From Atherinomorus stipes (taxonomy: Eukaryota; Chordata; Actinopteri; Atheriniformes; Atherinidae): a DNA stretch of 64,000 bases. The notes under the pieces are model-generated. The model saw only the letters and a program-made list of their open reading frames with translations, had not been told where the DNA came from and did not search any database. The translations under genes and the position numbers were made by a program. This document shows, piece after piece, positions 10,795-23,383 of the stretch (position 1 is its first letter; the number at the start of each line of letters is the position of its first letter). The DNA lies in NCBI GenBank assembly GCA_023101725.1, contig JALJCO010001037.1, forward strand, positions 1 to 64,000, in the 5' to 3' direction.

Positions 10795-11662
10795 GGAGGT
10801 GGGGGGTATGTGCGGAGAGGGAGGAGGGTGTTGGGGGTGGAGGGAGGGAGTGAGTGTGGGTATGCAAAGTCGGAGAGTGGAGTTAGTGGGTGCATGCGTG
10901 GGGGGGGGAGTACATGTGGGTGTTGGGGGTAGGTGTGTGAGGAGTGAGTGTGGTGGTTGTGTAGGGGGGTGGTAGCAGTGGTAGCGCCCTGGTGTCAGGT
11001 GTGTGGGACAGGGACGTCGGGGTGGGGGCTGGCCTGTACTGGGGGGGTGTCGTGTGGGGGGTCCGGCCCTCCTGGGTTTTGGTTGGGCCGTCTGGGTCAG
11101 GTGGGTGGGGCTGCTCCCGGGCGCTGTCCCTGACCCGGCCGGCGCTGTCCCTGACCCGGGGGCGGCCGGAGCCCGGTGGGGGCGGCCGAAGCCCGGTGGG
11201 GTCGGCGGCTGCCGGTCTTGGTCCGGTGGGGCCTGGACCCCGAAACCGCGGGGGGCTCCGGCTGGGGCCGCCTCTTGCTGCCCTCTGGGGGATGCATGTC
11301 TGTTTTTCTGGGGAGGTGGCTGGGATCTGGGCCTCTGGGTGGCTGCTGGGGGCCTGGGTCTTGAGCTCTGCGGGCTTCCTCCTCCTTGCAGAGATGAGGC
11401 TGCATCTGCATGACTGTATCACCACGGAGCACCTTTTATCATGCATGTTGACACTGTGACGCCGCTTCACGTTGCGCTGTTTAGGCTTTACCTCTTCTCT
11501 GCGTAGTTCTGCATGTGTTTGTATGATCTGAAGATACTTGAGCCACCTGCAGGTCCTCCTGTAGGGATTTGCTTGTTTTGTTTTCCAGCGGAGACCTCGG
11601 AATGTTGTTTGGGGATTTCTGTACAGATGCACCAGTGAACTGCGTATGTGGATCGATGTTCT

Positions 11663-11703
<41 letters not shown>

Positions 11704-11835
11704 TCCCCTTTCTTAGTCCTTCCTTTATGTTCCACTTACTTTTATTTCTCCCTTGTCAAGCCCAGCAGTATGGAATGGAATGCTCTTATAAACGAATGTT
11801 TAATTAAAGAAATAAACACTTGCAATGGAACGTAG
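10795..11835. repeat. GC-rich repeat block with CT microsatellite, copy 1
   Basis: A G-rich tract on the plus strand (10,795-11,380) passes into a less biased part that ends near 'aaagaaataaacacttgcaa'. It contains short tandem duplications of 'cggccggcgctgtccctgac'-like units and a (CT)n run at 11,661-11,700. It interrupts the retroviral integrase in both copies, so it arrived before the large duplication. It resembles a dispersed repeat, but I cannot assign the class. Long open frames on both strands are a side effect of base composition. Confidence 0.5.
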
Positions 11836-11879
11836 CCTTTCTTTCTGTTTTCATATATTTTTACAAACCTATATGCTCA

Positions 11880-12115
11880 ATTGTGACCAGCAGCATGGCC
11901 TCCAGTTTTTCTTTTCTTTTTTTCAAATATAGCCCAACTGATAAAAACTAGACTAAAACGTTTTTTAATTTCGTCAACTAAAACTAGACTAAAATGATCA
12001 GATACAGAAATGACTAAAATGTGACTAAGACTAATAAGCATTTTTGTCAGAAAGACTCAGACTAAGACTAAAACTCAGATAGCTGCCAAAAATAACACTG
12101 TGATCATATTAAGAA
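11880..12115. repeat. simple repeat derived from 'actaaaact' units, copy 1
   Basis: Degenerate short tandem units such as 'aaaactagactaaaa' and 'gactaagact' repeat across this stretch, just before the L2 LINE. The pattern is common in fish repeats. The copy-2 counterpart is at 43,693-43,930. Confidence 0.45.
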
Positions 12116-14688
12116 AAGACTGGCATCAGCCCTTGACTCAGTGGCTCCATTGAAAACAAAAACATTAAAAACAAAATCCAAAGCACCATGGAGAAATGAA
12201 GAAATTAGAAATCTGAAAAGAAGGGTCAGGAGAGCAGAAAGGAAATGGAGGAAAACTAAACTAACAATACATTATGAAATCCTACGTGAAAAACTCAAAA
12301 TTTCCAATAAATAAGTTAAACAGGCAAGAATTTGGGAGAATATGCTATTAGATCAAACTTTTTAGCGCAACAAAATGTTAGTTTTAACAGATCTGAAGCA
12401 TTGTTTTTACCCGAGGAAAAACTGGAGAGTTTTGTCCTGGTTTATGCGAAGATGCTCGGTCGAGTTTTCTCCCAGTTAAACCCAACAACCTGTCTTTTAG
12501 ACCCCATTCCCACCTCGCTTTTAAAGACGTTTTATGGTTTCTTTGAGTCAGAGCTTTTAAATATTGCAAATTGCTCTCTTCAGACGGGTGTCTTCCCATC
12601 TGCCTGTAAAACGGCGGTGGTAAGGCCCCTTCTGAAGAAGGGCAATTTAAACCCCAACATCTCTGATAATTACAGACTTGTATCCAACTTACCGTTTTTA
12701 AGTAAAATTAAAGAAAAAGTTGCTTTTATTCAATTACACGAGTTTTTAAATAAACACAACATTTTAGAAAAGTATCAATCTGGTTTTAGGACAATCCACA
12801 GTACTGAGACGGCCCTGTTAAAGATTGTCAACGACCTTAGATGCAACTTGGACTCTAAAAAACTTTCTGTTCTCATTCTACTGGATCTTAGTCCTACATT
12901 CGATACAGTAGACCACCAGATTCTGTTAAACAGACTCAGAAGTCTGGTGGGCCTCAGGTTTTATTCGTATCTCACAGATCGACAGTTTTTAGTAAGTATG
13001 GATACATGCTCCTCAGAAATCCATAAAATGTAGTGTGGGGTTCCCCAAGGATCAACTTTAGGCCCAGTACTTTTTAACCTGTAGCCTACATGTTTTCACT
13101 TGGGGATGTCATGGATTGACTTTCACAGCTATGCTGATGATACCCAGCTTTACATCGCCGTGTCTCCTGATGATCTGGAGCCAGTTAAAGGAACAGTTAA
13201 CCCACAGAATGATTTAACTTTATTTTCCACTTACCTTCATGGTGAGCAAGACTCTGGAGCACTTTTTTAATATTTCAAATGCAGCCGGAGATCAGGATTT
13301 CTCATTTTCCCCCAACTTTCATATAATGGAGTTCGATTGAGCCCGAGCCAACAAGGTCCTTAAAAGTCCACAAATCTTTGTCAATATTCCTCCATACTGC
13401 TTGTCCAATGTAATCCAAGTGTCCTGAGTGGGCAGCGTCCAGAATTTACTCGAAACAACATCATTTACTATATTTTTTAGAGCCTGAATAGAAGTACATC
13501 ACATCTCCTGCGAGCACCCTTTCAAACTGTATTTTAGATATAAAGGCATGGATGGCAGAGAACTTCTTACAGCTCAACCAGGACAAAACTGAAGTTTTAA
13601 TCATCTGTCCTGAAGACAAGAGAGAGATCATTTTAACAAAATTACAGAATTTAAATCCTTCTCAGTGTGTGAGAAACTTCGGTTTTCTTTTTGAATCTGA
13701 GCTGAATTTTATTCCGCATGTCAGAAATGTCACAAAAACAGGTTTTTATCATCTTAAAAACATCGCCAGTCCGCCCATTTCTCTCTCTTGCCAGCACGGA
13801 GGTGCTGATGCATGCTTTTATTTCCAATAGAATAGATTACTGTAATGCCCTGTTCTCTGGTCTTCCTAAAAAGTCTGTTTCCAGCTTACAGTTAAGCACG
13901 AGTTCTGACAAGAACCAGAAGGTGGGAACACATTACACCAGTTTTAAAATCACTGCATTGGTTCCCCGTGCGTTTCAGGATCGATTTTAAGGTTCTTTTA
14001 GTGGTTTATAAATGTCTTAATGGTCTTGGGCCCTCTTATTTATCCGACCTGCTTTTAAACGATGAACCTTCGCAGACCCTGCGGTCCTCTGGTACCGGCC
14101 TTTTAATTGTTCCCCAGGTGAGAACTAAAACTCACGGTGAAGCCGTGTTCCACCACTACAGTCCTCGTCTGTGCAGCAGCCTGCCAGAGAAGCTCAGGGC
14201 TGCTGAGACTGTTGATGTTTTTAAGAAGAGGCTCAAGACCTACCTTTTTGATTTGATTTTGTTTTACTTATTTAACTTTCACTCTATTTTATTTTATGTT
14301 ATGTTAAAGTTATTTTAGATTTTATTGACTCGTTTAGCATATCATTTTATGAATTCCCATATGTTTATTTTCCCATGTTGCTCATATCTCTCCACTTATT
14401 TTATCTGTTTTAACACTTTAACGCCAGTGTTTCCTCATGGGGATCCTTCACTCTGGGAGCTTTGCCTACTTGGTCTGGAGAGAGCTGGTGGGTGGCTGCC
14501 CTTGTCCTGGTGGCTGGGGCCCGGCACTGCAACCCTGTCTGTGGTGTGGACCCCGGCCTGCCCTGATCTGGTTGGTCCCTGCAGAAATACCCTCTGGGAC
14601 CATGTCTGGCTCCTGGAGTGAATGGATCCCTAAGATATCACTTCCTCACAGCAGGTCAGGCCAGATGTTTATTACTCTTGGGGTCCAG
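12116..14688 (+). mobile_element. L2-clade LINE body, copy 1, decayed
   Basis: Reverse transcriptase remnants run in order: 'NYRLVSNLPFLSKI', 'SGFRTIHSTETALLKIVNDL', 'VLILLDLSPTFDTVDHQ', 'GVPQGSTLGPVLFNL' and the catalytic 'YADDTQLYI' near 13,130-13,160. The typical C-terminus follows ('FRIDFKVLLVVYKCLNGLGP', 'SSLPEKLRAAETVDVFKKRL', ending near 14,260). Several frame breaks and stops are present, for example TAG at 13,031-13,033. A 300-bp repeat is inserted at 13,187-13,486. The 3' untranslated part is split by element E at 14,689; its tail lies at 32,771-32,944. It is 5'-truncated, with no endonuclease domain seen. Confidence 0.75.
13187..13486 (-). mobile_element. about 300-bp dispersed repeat inserted in the L2 ORF
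   Basis: The sequence is the reverse complement of the repeat at 6,296-6,600. It begins 'ttaaaggaacagttaaccc' and ends 'tatattttttagagcc'. It splits the L2 reverse transcriptase between the YADD motif and the C-terminal part. It is present at the same place in copy 2 (45,001-45,300), so it is older than the duplication. Confidence 0.6.
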
Positions 14689-14692
14689 GTAC

Positions 14693-17069
14693 GTTCAGAC
14701 AATTCGTTTTTTGGGTTAAAATCAAAAAGGAAAAAATGGAATTTCTTCCGTTTTTCCATTTACAAATCAAAAACGGAAAAACAGAGCCGATTTTCGTTTT
14801 CTGTTACCAGAATACAAAAACGAAAAACGAGAAAACCAAATGAAAAAAACAGCCCGTTTGTGGATTTTGGTAATTGCTTTTCTCATTTTCCCTTCAGAAT
14901 CGAAAAGACGGTGATACCTAAACAGGTGGCCCGGAAGTCAGAGTAAATCTTTCATAATAAAAGCCTATATAAACGTGTAACGTCGCCCTGCGGTGGTGCA
15001 TATAAAAGCTATCTTCTTTCTGGCAGACAGTGTTCCCAGGGCATGAAAAAAATATTATGGAAATAAAAGCCTGGTGGACTACAACTTCTGTAATCAAACT
15101 TCTGTAAACTGCTTAATAACCGCAGGAATTTATCGGTAAGTACTGTCATATTACATGGTGGACGAGTCAATAAAATAAAATTGACCTTAAAACGCTCACT
15201 TTTATTTATTTATTTGTTTATTCATTCATTCATTCATTCATTTAATTTCATTGAGAAGGGTTTAGCTGGCCGAGATTAGGCTACCCTGCGCAGGTGCAGT
15301 GTAAACCTCGCATCAGGGACGCACATTCTAGCAGCTATTCATAATAACTTATCCATAATTCTCCCATGTTGAAACTTTTACTGAAAAAGTGAAATAGCAG
15401 GGTTGAAAGTATTTATACTCCATTACCATGCAGCTTCGTCATTTCTATGAAGAGCACAGTGTTGTGTTGTTTTCTCCAGATAACAAGATAATTAAGGTGG
15501 GCTCAAAAGTCTGCGTTTAGTGATACAGCTGATTGATTGATCAAAATAGACCGGAAGCCGGGAGAGATAAATTCATGGATATGTGTGGGATTCTATGAAA
15601 GAGTGTGAACACTTCGCTATTTCGGCATTTGTGAGACGTAAAATCCGATGTATTGATCAGTGATGGACGGTCCTCATCTGCCATCAGCTGGCATCCGAAC
15701 AAGAGATGCCAGCCGATGGCAGATCGAGGAACATAGATAGGTAGGTAGGTATAGACTTTTCGTTGCACTTTTCTAAATAAGGTTATTAAGTATTGCACAG
15801 CATAAAATAGCGTACTGATACAATAAGATTTTTTTTTTTAAACGACTATAACGAAGAAATAAATAGGCTAATAATAAATACAAAACAAGTTCAGTCAAAA
15901 AAAAAAAAATAAGATCAACAAATTAACATCAACAACAGCAAGAGATAGCTGCATTTAGTCACTTAAAATAGGGGCCTGCCAGTAGAGTTTAATTATAAAG
16001 CAAGGCTTTAAAGAAATGGCAGCAATTTTATCTGATGCCTTCTGGCAACGAGTTTCAATGCTCAGGGGCTCTGAGGGTAAAGCTGAAGAGAGAAAGATAC
16101 ATGTAAACATACTTACAAGTTGTTTTTTGTTAGAAAAGGACACATTTAAAATGAAAATATAGGCTACAAGTGATGATTTTGAAATTCATTTCTTGAGCTG
16201 TAGTTACTTTTTTATGCCACCAGAGGGAGTATCTCTTAAAGTTAGCGCTACTTGTGGTAATTTTAGCTCCCCATCAATGGTTTCCCAGATGCAGTTAAGA
16301 AGTATGTTTGTGAGGATTTGGGATTTATTTATTTGTTTTGGTTTTTTTGTTTGTTTTTTAGCTGTATAGGCTACTAGTTTGCACCACCAGAGGGATTATC
16401 CCTTGATAAAGGTAGTTGTGGTAACTTCAGTTCCACATTATTGTCAATGTTGTCTAAGGTAGCCTACATAGTTAAATACTTATACATTTAAATTGTAAAA
16501 GTTTAAATGTAAACTTCTACAGTTTACATTTGGATAGGACGCACGGGCAGTATTTAGGCCTACATAGTAGGCTATATGTAAAATAATAATTATTTAAATA
16601 AATCATTGCGGGTGTTTGCGGGCTGCGGGTTTGACCATATTGGAGCTGAAAGCTGCGTGCTTAAGTTAAGTTACTTAAACTTGCTTTTCAGACTGTTGGC
16701 TTGATGCCAGCCTGGAGACCAGCTAACACACCTCAAGCTGAGAGAGGATGAGTGACGGTGGTCGCACCTGTATGATGCTTATTCTGATCTTTCAATTTTT
16801 TTCTGTGGTGGTGTGTGTGGTTTGGTTCTGATCTGGAGGAGTGGAACAGTGCGCAGAGGGGGCGCAGTTTGAGTCTGATTAACCTGCCATCTGAGAGTCC
16901 AGCTCCAGCTTTCCGGGAATAACCAGAAAAATGTGTTAAATAACGTTGGTTGAACAAATACTAGGATTGTTTTCTTAAAAATATGAGGACTTCAGTTCTT
17001 TTGCACTTCGTGAAACATGGTCTACACAGCAAAAGTCAAAGCTTGCAAGTGGTCCCCTCCAACCGCCAC
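14693..17069 (+). repeat. left terminal inverted repeat of element E
   Basis: This arm matches the reverse complement of 28,314-32,766 (minus the L1 insertion) over about 2.37 kb with few differences. It contains TATA-like sites at about 14,973 and 15,000, an (ATTC)n run near 15,220, a hairpin at 15,678-15,722 (CTGCCATC...GATGGCAG), and a 62-residue open frame on the minus strand at 15,955-16,143. Homology stops at 'ccctccaaccgccac' near 17,069. Confidence 0.75.
14960..15145 (+). promoter_or_regulatory. possible promoter and first exon in E left arm
   Basis: Two TATA-like sequences (CTATATAAAC near 14,973 and CATATAAAAG near 15,000) precede about 120 bp that end at a consensus-like splice donor CGGTAAGTAC (15,137-15,146). 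The mirror image lies in the right arm, so both would fire inward. Promoter activity is inferred from motifs only. Confidence 0.3.
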
Positions 17070-18894
17070 TGACGTTAAGAAAAGTAGCCATGGTAGATGG
17101 CTCTAGACATGATAGAGTTTAGATGTGTCTTCGTAATAAAAACAAACAAACAAAAAAAAAAAAAAAACACGTCTTCTGATTTAAAATGAGACATAGCTAA
17201 AGTCCGACTCCATAGTGTAAAAATGCCTTTGTTTAACGGGATGAGGACCGTTTAAAGACAAGACATCATTAGCCTAAACCAGTTAGAGGTCAAGTCATGG
17301 TTTAGACACTATTTTTTATTTATTTTTATTTATTTTCTTTTTTGTTGTTGTTGTTGTTAGTCATCTTTTTGAAGAGCAGCATGGTGTGCAATAAATATAA
17401 TGGCAAATCGAGGAACATCCATCACTGATCTATAGATCGGACTTTACAGGCCTACAGAACAGCTCTGTGATGCCCTTTTGACCCACCAGCTGAGGTGGTG
17501 GCAGAGAAGAAGACTTCACGCGGAAGCGCTCCGAAGCGCAGCGCACCAATTTTCTGGTGGACACTGCTCCTCTTTCTGTCCACATCGGACGCACACAGCC
17601 AGCAGCAGTCCTGCTTCTCTACTGGACGTCTACAGCTGATAATTCCACAATGGCTGCATCTGCTGCTCTGCTTTCACACTATTTACTAGCAGAAGGCGAC
17701 ATTTCTGTGTGTGAATCCTTCCACTTGCATTTTCAATACAGATGAAGACATAATTGACAGAATTAGATTTCTTTAAAAGAAATCGGGTTTTAAAACTCAT
17801 CTAGGGTGTTTTTACTTTGGAAATTGGTTTATTTTGACACATTTGCCTCCTGTTCCTGCTTATTTTCCTGCCTGACTTGACAAAGTCGGCCGCGCCTCAC
17901 GCAGAAAATAGAACAGAAGCCGAAATGATCGCTCCACGGCAAGCTGATTTTGGCGCCTGATGTGGTCGACACCGTCTGGGCGTCAAAATGAAACTGTTGC
18001 GCTTCGGCGCGCTTCCGCGTGCAGTGTGTCCCTAGGGTTAAGTTTTGGCCCACGTTTCTCATCCATGAGAATCTCTCCTCCCTGTCGGCTCTGCATCACG
18101 GTTTCACGGTTTGGACAGCAGTATAGGACTTGGACCCATTACTTTTGTGTGCTTTTAGCATGTATTATTTATTATTCTGGTTATTGTAAAGGGCTATACA
18201 AATAAAAGTTGATTGATTACATATATTTATTACCGTTAATCCACGCGTGTTTTTATTTAAACTGTAACTTGGAGCCTAGCAGATTAAAAACAGCTGCCTA
18301 AAGTGGGAAGGGGGTAAAAAAGGGGGGGGGGGGGGGGGAAAGGGGGGGGGGAGGGGGGGGGGGGGGGGGGGGGGGGGAGGAGGGGGGGAGGGGGGGGGGG
18401 GAAAACTGGGGGGGGGAGAAGAACACAAGAAAGAAAAAAAAAAAATGAGAAAGGAGAGGATGGGGGTGGGGGGGGGGAGGGGGGGGGGAGGGGGGGGGGT
18501 GGGAAAAAAGCAGGGGGGGGGTACGCCCCTCGGGGGGAGAGGGAGGGGGGGGCGCGGGGGGGGCGGGGGGGGGGACTGGGGGCCCGGGCACCTAACTAAC
18601 TCCGCACCATTGGTTGGCTGGTGGCGCCTGCTTTGAGGCCAGATATAGGCATGGGCAAGGAGGGGCAATGCCCCCCTAAATGCCATGACTGCCCCCCCCC
18701 AAACATGATGGCATGCAAAAATCCGAAATTGAAAAATTATTTCAAGGAAAATGGTCAGAGCGCATTCTGCTCTTTCTCTCCCTTCCTCAATCAAAGTAGC
18801 TACTGATTGGTAGCTATAGATACATAGGAAGGGTGTGTCCAGTCCGGGCCAGTGGCTTCACTTTCCTCTGGTCAGCCTGAGCTCTGCGTCTCAC
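17070..18894. other. E internal region, left part, including G-rich tract
   Basis: No recognisable protein is encoded. There is a (TTG)n run near 17,342-17,358, and a LINE-tail-like 'ggctatacaaataaaagttg' near 18,190. Positions 18,316-18,594 are an extreme G-homopolymer-rich tract. Open frames across that tract (proline-rich on the minus strand) are compositional artefacts. Confidence 0.45.
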
Positions 18895-18971
18895 TTAGGC
18901 TACGTTCACACTGCAGGTCTTAATGCTCAATTCCGATTTTTTTGTCAGATCCGATCTTTTTGTGTGGGTGT

Positions 18972-19324
18972 TGTAACGGATACGGGTTGCGTGGGTGACG
19001 AAAACTAGCTCAGACGTGAAGCAACGTGCTGATGAAGAACTCACAAACACACTGGTACTGGGGCTTCCACAGTGCTCTTATTTATTTAGTACTCATCAAC
19101 CTTATAAAGCCCGGTTGGACGGCTACTGTCTGATCATACATGAAGTAACAGAAGCTACACAACCCGCATGTCACAATGAGACTGAGGATATCGGAGCAGT
19201 TCATAAACGTACGTCCATCTTCCACGAGGGCGCATCCCAATCTGTTGGGTGCAGACTGATGACATCATCAACAGTAGACAACTGAGGTGTCTTAAAGGGC
19301 CATTCCACAATTACGACTGTTACA
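18972..19324 (-). repeat. 3' LTR of the gypsy element
   Basis: This 353-bp repeat starts TGTAACGG and ends GTTACA. It matches the other LTR apart from a 9-bp extra segment (acgtccatc-like, near 19,210) and about two substitutions. Directly inside it (19,325-19,337) the minus strand reads as a G-rich polypurine-like tract ending GGGGGGGTAA. Confidence 0.85.
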
Positions 19325-19700
19325 TTACCCCCCCGGTGAAAAAAAGGCTGTCCCCAGCCGTACACAACTGAGGAACAGGCTCATATCCGAGTGCTTCCAA
19401 ACATGTAAAAGCAGCGTAAGGCATCCTAACCAAACGGGGTAAATTACAGCATAATATTGAAACACCTGGCATACATGACAGCGTCCACACAGTGAAATAC
19501 CCAAAACAAATGTGCAGAAATTAACATAAAGTGAAGCACTGAAAAATTAGCGTGAAATCCCCATTTTTGTAATTCTCTCCTTAAACTGTCCAGATGACCT
19601 TAACAAAACCAACAGCAAAATTACATAACATGAGCTGCGAAATAAACGTAAACTATAGTCACATCATCTCGAAAAGTGGGAAATGTCAAACAGTGTAAAG

Positions 19701-22700
19701 TCATTTAGGGTCAAGTCTTTGAGTGTGGTGAGGGTTGGTCCACCCATTAACTGACCAACCAGACGTGACTCTGGGGACTCGTCTCGGTCTGAGGTTGTAA
19801 CGGTCACCAGGAGCAGTCGTGGAGTCAACTAGATTCGCGTCGTGACTGTCGGTGACCTGAGCCCTATCGTCAGTTTCATGCTCAGGGTCCTGAGTAGGCA
19901 AAAAAAAAGTCAGAATCAGTGCGAGTGACAGTCCCGTCAGTGCGCACAGTCCTGGAGATGTCTGCAGCATCCACACTGGTGACATGTGAACCACTGGAGT
20001 CCTGATTCACCAGGGCAGGGGGCGTGACGCTCTCCGCCAAAGCAGCATCCTGTACCACATGTGACGCACGTCCAGCACGCTTGCCACTTGAGGCGGTGTT
20101 CCATGTATAGAAAGGTAGCAAGTTTGCTACGTAAAAAACTCCAACATCCTCTCCAGTTTCCACTCTAGTGAGGAAGTAGTTCACATCAGACATCCTCCGG
20201 GAGATGCGGTAGGGTCCGGTGTAAAGAGGAGCCAGTTTAGCTGTGAAGTTAGCCTGCGCATCTGATCTGGGGTGGGATTTCACTCTGACAAGATCTCCCA
20301 TCTTATAAGAGATGTCACGGCGTCTCAGATCATAGTAATGTTTCTGACGTTTGTGACTCGCCGAGAGTACTGCGCGTGCGTGATCATGAGCCTCCTGAAG
20401 TGAAGTTCTCAAGTTCACAGAGTATGGGATTTCTGGCTCATCAACTCCGTCCAAAGAGGGTTGAGTGACAAGGTCGAGCGGAGTGTCCAGTTCACGTCCA
20501 TACAGCATCATAGAGGGACTAAGGCCTGTGCTTTCATGAGGGGCTGTACGTAGAGCAAAACAGATCTGGGGGAGAAACCTGTCCCACGATGTGTGTTTGT
20601 CCTCCACATATGCTCTGATAGCAGTTTTCAGTGTACGATTAACACGTTCAGTTGCGTTAGTTTGAGGGTGATAAGCAGTAGTCAGTCTTTGTTCAGTTCC
20701 CAATGCTGACACAACATGCTCGAACAGTTCACTAACGAACGGCGTCCCTCTGTCAGAAATGAGGTAAGAGGGTGAACCATGTCGGGCAAAAATGTCACAG
20801 ATGAACTTTTTAGCAGCAACCTGAGCTGTAGCTTCTCTGACTGCCCTCACTTCGATCCACTTAGAAAAGTAGTCAACAAAGACAAGGATGTAGGCATTAC
20901 CATTTGACGTTCTAGGGAGTGGTCCTACATAATCCACACCTGTGTATTCCCACGGTCTTTGTGGCTGAATGGGAACCATGAGACCAGCTGTTTTTCTCTG
21001 GCTTGGCTTGGTGGTTTGACAAGCAGCACAAGAGACCACATACCTTTTCACATCAGAGGACATGTTTGGCCAGAAGAACCGGAGTCTCAGGCGAGCCAAA
21101 GTCTTTGCAATGCCCAAGTGACCAGCTGTTGGATGATCGTGGTAATACTTGAGCAGGGAACTCCGCATGGTAGAAGGGGCGAAAAGTTTCAGCTGTTTCA
21201 GTGGATGTAGACCACACCTTGTTTTTGGATCGTTGAAATAGAGGAGGCCATCCTGAATGGTGTATTGGGATTCTCGTCTGCACTGTGTTGTTCACATTCC
21301 AACTGACGAATCAACGTGCCAGTGACCGGGTCCTCAAGCTGCAGCTGTCGGATCTGTGGGCGATCGGAGAATGTCACTGAGGGCAGCGTGCGGAGATCCA
21401 TGCTTCCAATCACGGCGTACTGAGGTAGAAGGCCAACAGGTGAGTCCACTGCTGGGAGAGGGTTGCGGGAAAGGGCATCCGGTACCTTGTTACGTTCACC
21501 AGGCTTGTGGACCACACTGAAGTCAAAGTCTTGTAGGAGGAGCGACCACCGGGCCAGTCTGCCAGAAGGGTTGGGGCGCGACATCAGCCACCTGAGGCTG
21601 CTGTGGTCTGTGAAGATGGTCACATGAAGACCTTCGACATATGGCCTGAAATGTTCCAAAGCCCAGATAACAGCCAGACATTCCTTCTCTGGAGTGGAAT
21701 AAGGTTTTTCTGACTTGTGCAGGGCACGACTAGCATATGCAACAGCAACGTCTCAGCCATCATTGTCTGTCTGCATCAAAGCTGCTCCAAGCCCAGCATC
21801 ACATGCATCTGTGTGAATGAAGAAAGGACGAGCGAAATCTGGAAACTGGAGGACAGGGGCTGAGGTTATGGAGTTTTTGAGGTAGTCTGTGGCAGCTTGA
21901 CATTTGATGTCCCAGTTAAATGGAACGTCCTTTTTCGTGAGGGCAAAAAGCGGTTCAGCATGGCGCGTATAACCCTGCACGAGGCGACGATAGTAGCCTG
22001 TTAAACCGAGAAACTGTCGCACATGTTTCACTGAACTTGGTGTTGGGAAGTCCATCACAGCCCTCACTTTGTCAGGGTCGGGGTGAATGCCTGATGGGGA
22101 GACACGGTAGCCAAGGAAGGTAAGGTCACTGAGGCAGAACTGACACTTGCTCTGCTTTAGAGAGAGGCCGCCTGACTGGAGTCTGTCCAGGACCTCCTTT
22201 AGGTCTGCCAGGTGCTGTTCAAAAGTGGGTGAGGCTACCACAATGTCATCTAAATACACTGCACAAGACTTGTAAATGAGGCCAGCAAGCACATTGTTCA
22301 TTAGCCTCTGAAAAGTCGCAGGGGCGTTGCATAGCCCGAAGGGTAGGACCTTGAACTGAAAGAGGCCGCAATGCGTGATGAATGCAGTTTTTGGTCTAGA
22401 TTCCTCCGCAATAGGGACCTGCCAATATCCCCTAGCTAGGTCTAACGTGGTGAGAAACTTTCCTCTGGACAGGAAGTCTAGAGAGTCATCAACCCGTGGT
22501 AGAGGGTAAGAGTCTTTCACAGTTAGCTGGTTTAAACCACGGAAGTCAACACAGAACTGGGGTTCACGTGGAGGGTTGGTAACGATGGCCACTGGGGCGG
22601 CCCAGGGACCTGATGCTGGCTTGATGATATCTCCCTGCAGCATATTCTGCACTTGTTCTTCAATGATGCGTTTCTTAACAGGTGAAGTGCGGTAGGGTGG

Positions 22701-23330
22701 GAGATGAATAGGTTTTTCATTTTCCGTGACAATGACATGTTGGGTCATGGAAGTGCGTCCAAGACGACCACCAAATAGCTCACTGTAGCTTTCAAGCAGT
22801 TTCAACATTTCTGATTTTTGTGCACTGTCCAAGTTAGCACCTTCTATTTTGTCTTGGAGGGTGATCTGTGAAGTGTCTTGCAGTGTCATTGTGCCACATT
22901 CAAAGCTAGCTGTCTCTAAACTACTGTCATCAGGTTGGTCGAGACAGGGAGGGTGGTCGTCAATGAGCACAGTTCTGGTTGGGACATGAATAGTCAGAGA
23001 GGTACGAATCATAAAGTCCATTCCCAAAACTAAGGGAGAAGAAAGTTCTTGGATCACAACGAACCGCTGGTAGACTCTTTTTCCCATAAATCCAATGGTT
23101 AACCAGACAATGCCTAATGGATCACAGGCTGTGCTGTTAGCAAGTTTTATAGGCGGGGCTGTCCATGGTTTCTTTAAGGACTGATTCTGGATGACTTCAG
23201 GGACTAAGTCTGCTCTCACTGCTGAAAGAGAGGCACCTGTGTCAAGTGTAGCCTCTAATGCTGCTCCTTTAAAGTTCACTCTAACCTTAAATGGAGTGTT
23301 CCATGGGGACTGAGAAGTGTCATCCTCCAC
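19701..23330 (-). pseudogene. gypsy pol (protease, RT, RNase H, integrase), interrupted
   Basis: Reading on the minus strand: aspartic protease LDTGASLSAV, reverse transcriptase with FRGLNQLTVKDSYPLP and catalytic YLDDIVV, RNase H (HTDACDAGLGAA, later TDHSSLRWLM), integrase zinc-binding region (H-H-C-C; HHPTAGHLG and CAACQTTK), and catalytic core (VDYVGPL, SDRGTPF, NATERVNRT). A C-terminal RYNLRPRRVPR motif near 19,780 closes it. Breaks are an in-frame TGA at 21,750-21,752 (probably from CGA by CpG decay), a frameshift near 21,265, and one at an A9 run near 19,900. The catalytic residues are present but the frame is not continuous. Confidence 0.8.
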
Positions 23331-23383
23331 ATGATTAAGCGTTGGCTGGTCATGTGATGGTCGTGAGGATAAGGGAGGCGAAG

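Noticed and set aside
10883..11632. Frames up to about 250 codons in the GC-rich block (also 42,533-43,327 in copy 2)
   Set aside because: Open on both strands in several frames because GC-rich DNA lacks stop codons, with low-complexity Pro/Gly/Arg composition.
18276..18794. Long proline-rich frames on the minus strand
   Set aside because: They only mirror the G-homopolymer tract. No conserved residues, and open in several frames at once.
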